A stretch of 11,569 nucleotides of DNA from an uncultured Eubacteriales bacterium. GTDB lineage: Bacteria > Bacillota > Clostridia > Oscillospirales > Oscillospiraceae. Position 1 is the stretch's first letter; each line of letters begins with the position of its first letter. The stretch is taken from the NCBI GenBank assembly GCA_900555665.1, contig USLX01000058.1, positions 1-11,569 on the forward strand, read 5' to 3'. This document shows, in pieces, positions 9,971 to 11,569 of this stretch. The notes under the pieces were generated by a model that had not been told where the DNA came from, did no database searches, and saw only the letters and a program-made list of their open reading frames with translations. The translations under genes were made by a program, and so were the position numbers.

Positions 9971-11569
9971 ATGATCACAATTTCCAACCTTGCCATGCAG
10001 TTTGGCGGCAGCGTTTTGTTCAAGCAGGTCGATCTGCAATTCATCCCCGGCAACTGCTATGGTATCATCGGCGCAAACGGCGCCGGCAAATCCACCTTTC
10101 TGAAAATTCTCTCCGGTGAGCTGGAGCCCACCTCCGGCGGCGTCTTCCTCAAGCCCGGTGCACGGATGTCCATCCTCAAGCAGGATCAGTTCCAATACGA
10201 TGCCTACCCCATCCTCGATACCGTCATCATGGGCAACCAGCACCTCTACGACATCATGAAGGAAAAGGACGCCCTCTACGAAAAAGAGGACTTCACCGAG
10301 GAAGACGGCCTCCGCGCCAGCGAACTGGAGACCGAATTTGCTGAGCTGGGCGGCTGGGAGGCCGAATCCGACGCCTCCCGCCTGCTTCAGGGGCTTGGCA
10401 TTCCGGTCGAGCTGCACTACGACCTCATGGCCAATACCGACCCGCGCCTGAAGGTCAAGGTGCTCCTTGCACAGGCCCTGTTCGGCAAGCCGGACGTCAT
10501 TCTGCTCGACGAGCCGACCAACAACCTCGACATCGAGGCCATCAACTGGCTGGAAAACTTCATCCTCGACTATGAAGACACCGGCCTCGTCATCGTCGTC
10601 AGCCACGACCGTCACTTCCTCAACACCGTCTGCACCCACATCGTCGACATCGACTACGGCAAGATCAAGATGTACGTCGGCAACTACGACTTCTGGTACG
10701 AATCCTCCCAGCTCATTCAGCAGCTCATCCGCAACAAGAATAAGCGCAACGAAGAAAAGATCGCCGAGCTGCAGACCTTTATCTCCCGTTTCGCGGCCAA
10801 CAAGGCCAAGAGCAAACAGGCGACCTCCCGCCGCCGCCTGCTCGACAAGCTGACCGTCGAGGAGATGCCCGCTTCTTCCCGCCGCTATCCGTTCGTCGGA
10901 TTTGCGCGTGAGCGTGAGGTTGGCAAGGACATCCTGTTTGTCACCGACGTTTCCAAAACCGTCGACGGCGTCAAGCTGCTCGACCACGTCTCCTTCATCG
11001 TCGGCAAAAACGATAAGATTGCCTTCGTCGGTGAAAATGAGCTGGCACAGACCACCATGTTCAAGCTTCTCATGGGTGAGCTGGAGCCGGACGAGGGCTC
11101 CGTCAAATGGGGCCAGACCGTCACCACCAGCTATCTCCCGAAGGATAACAGCGACTATTTCGACGGCCATACCGAATCCCTCGTCGACTGGATCCGCCAG
11201 TACTCGGCCAAGAAGGACGATGTCTACCTCCGCGGCTTCCTCGGCCGGATGCTCTTCTCGGGCGACGAGGTCTTCAAGCCCGTCAACGTCCTGTCCGGCG
11301 GCGAGAAGGTGCGCTGCATGCTCTCCCGCATGATGCTCTCCGGGGCCAACGTCGTCCTGCTCGACCAGCCGACCAACCACCTCGATATGGAGGCCATTCA
11401 GGCCGTCAACAAAGGCCTCACGGCCTTCCCCGGCAACATTCTCCTTGCCTCACACGACCACGAGCTGCTCCAGACCACCTGTAACCGCGTTATCGAGTTC
11501 CAGCCCGACGGCACCATTCTCGACCGTCCCGGCACCTACGACGAATACCTCGACTGGAAACGCGCCCGC
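9971..11569 (+). CDS. ABC-F family ATPase, YkpA/YbiT type (3' end beyond the window)
   Basis: A soluble twin-ATPase protein without membrane domains, of the ABC-F class that acts at the ribosome. 533 codons are visible; B. subtilis YkpA is about 540, so only the last few are missing. NBD1 has Walker A GANGAGKS (34-41) and Walker B VILLDEPTNNLD (176-187, catalytic E181), with switch H212, but the signature region reads NTDPRLKVKV instead of LSGGE. The inter-domain linker contains ANKAKSKQATSRRRLL (276-291). NBD2 has a degenerate Walker A (GENELAQTT, no GK), an intact signature LSGGEKVR (441-448) and Walker B VVLLDQPTNHLD in which Gln466 replaces the catalytic Glu. The degenerate second Walker A also occurs in YkpA as I recall it. 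The exact role, housekeeping translation factor versus antibiotic protection, is open; it lacks the long linker of antibiotic-resistance ABC-Fs. AGGAGC precedes the ATG. Confidence 0.92.
   Translation, partial: MITISNLAMQFGGSVLFKQVDLQFIPGNCYGIIGANGAGKSTFLKILSGELEPTSGGVFLKPGARMSILKQDQFQYDAYPILDTVIMGNQHLYDIMKEKDALYEKEDFTEEDGLRASELETEFAELGGWEAESDASRLLQGLGIPVELHYDLMANTDPRLKVKVLLAQALFGKPDVILLDEPTNNLDIEAINWLENFILDYEDTGLVIVVSHDRHFLNTVCTHIVDIDYGKIKMYVGNYDFWYESSQLIQQLIRNKNKRNEEKIAELQTFISRFAANKAKSKQATSRRRLLDKLTVEEMPASSRRYPFVGFAREREVGKDILFVTDVSKTVDGVKLLDHVSFIVGKNDKIAFVGENELAQTTMFKLLMGELEPDEGSVKWGQTVTTSYLPKDNSDYFDGHTESLVDWIRQYSAKKDDVYLRGFLGRMLFSGDEVFKPVNVLSGGEKVRCMLSRMMLSGANVVLLDQPTNHLDMEAIQAVNKGLTAFPGNILLASHDHELLQTTCNRVIEFQPDGTILDRPGTYDEYLDWKRAR

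Noticed and set aside
9887..11380. Minus-strand open frame (497 codons) opposite the ABC-F gene
   Set aside because: Antisense shadow; the plus strand shows an intact, well-conserved ABC-F protein that stays open to the window end.
1..11569. CRISPR array, tRNA or rRNA genes
   Set aside because: No regularly spaced short repeats, no cloverleaf with a recognisable T-loop, and no rRNA-like sequence seen on either strand.

Overview
The window looks like a piece of a GC-rich Clostridia chromosome, most likely Oscillospiraceae/Ruminococcaceae-like. This is inferred from the gene set (a YfmF/YfmH M16 peptidase pair, a YkpA-type ABC-F ATPase, a HrcA/CIRCE operator), strong AGGAGG ribosome binding sites, sigma-A promoters with AT-rich -10 boxes, C/G-ending codons, and short hairpin-rich repeats between genes. 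Genus cannot be read from the sequence.

Layout. Positions 1-190 hold a fragment of a dispersed intergenic repeat and no gene. A minus-strand block follows in transcription order from right to left: yfmF (4220-2955), yfmH (2958-1684, ATGA overlap with yfmF), lgt (1680-796) and a small acidic helical protein of unknown function (695-234) with its own promoter and a strong terminator. The first three form a tight operon from a promoter at 4279-4251. Between yfmF and the divergent prmA lies a 628-bp gap filled by two tandem 164-bp repeat units that share a perfect 38-bp palindrome at their junction and look like a non-autonomous MITE. prmA (4849-5820) and a membrane-anchored putative glycoside hydrolase (5833-6873, TTG start) form a plus-strand operon closed by a bidirectional terminator. 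A minus-strand GNAT acetyltransferase (7358-6920) is broken by a single-base frameshift.

The most interesting stretch is about 7397-7740. Two near-consensus sigma-A promoters face each other across about 240 bp. The minus-strand transcript carries a 28-codon membrane-peptide gene with an excellent but hairpin-sequestered Shine-Dalgarno sequence, and its 5' and 3' ends can pair over more than 20 bp. The plus-strand promoter would make an antisense RNA over all of it. This is the architecture of a type I toxin-antitoxin locus or a similar RNA-controlled small membrane protein, although I do not recognise the peptide family.

htpG (9654-7750, minus) follows, with a near-perfect CIRCE operator at its start site, which predicts direct HrcA control. 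A second copy of the dispersed hairpin repeat sits between htpG and the divergent ABC-F gene (9971 to the window end, lacking only its last few codons). That ABC-F protein has a canonical first Walker A and B, a non-canonical first signature, a degenerate second Walker A, and Gln instead of the catalytic Glu in the second Walker B.

Functionally the window is mostly housekeeping: lipoprotein maturation (lgt), translation-linked functions (YfmF/YfmH with EF-P modification, PrmA on L11, a ribosome-associated ABC-F) and stress folding (HtpG). The gaps between genes hold the unusual material.
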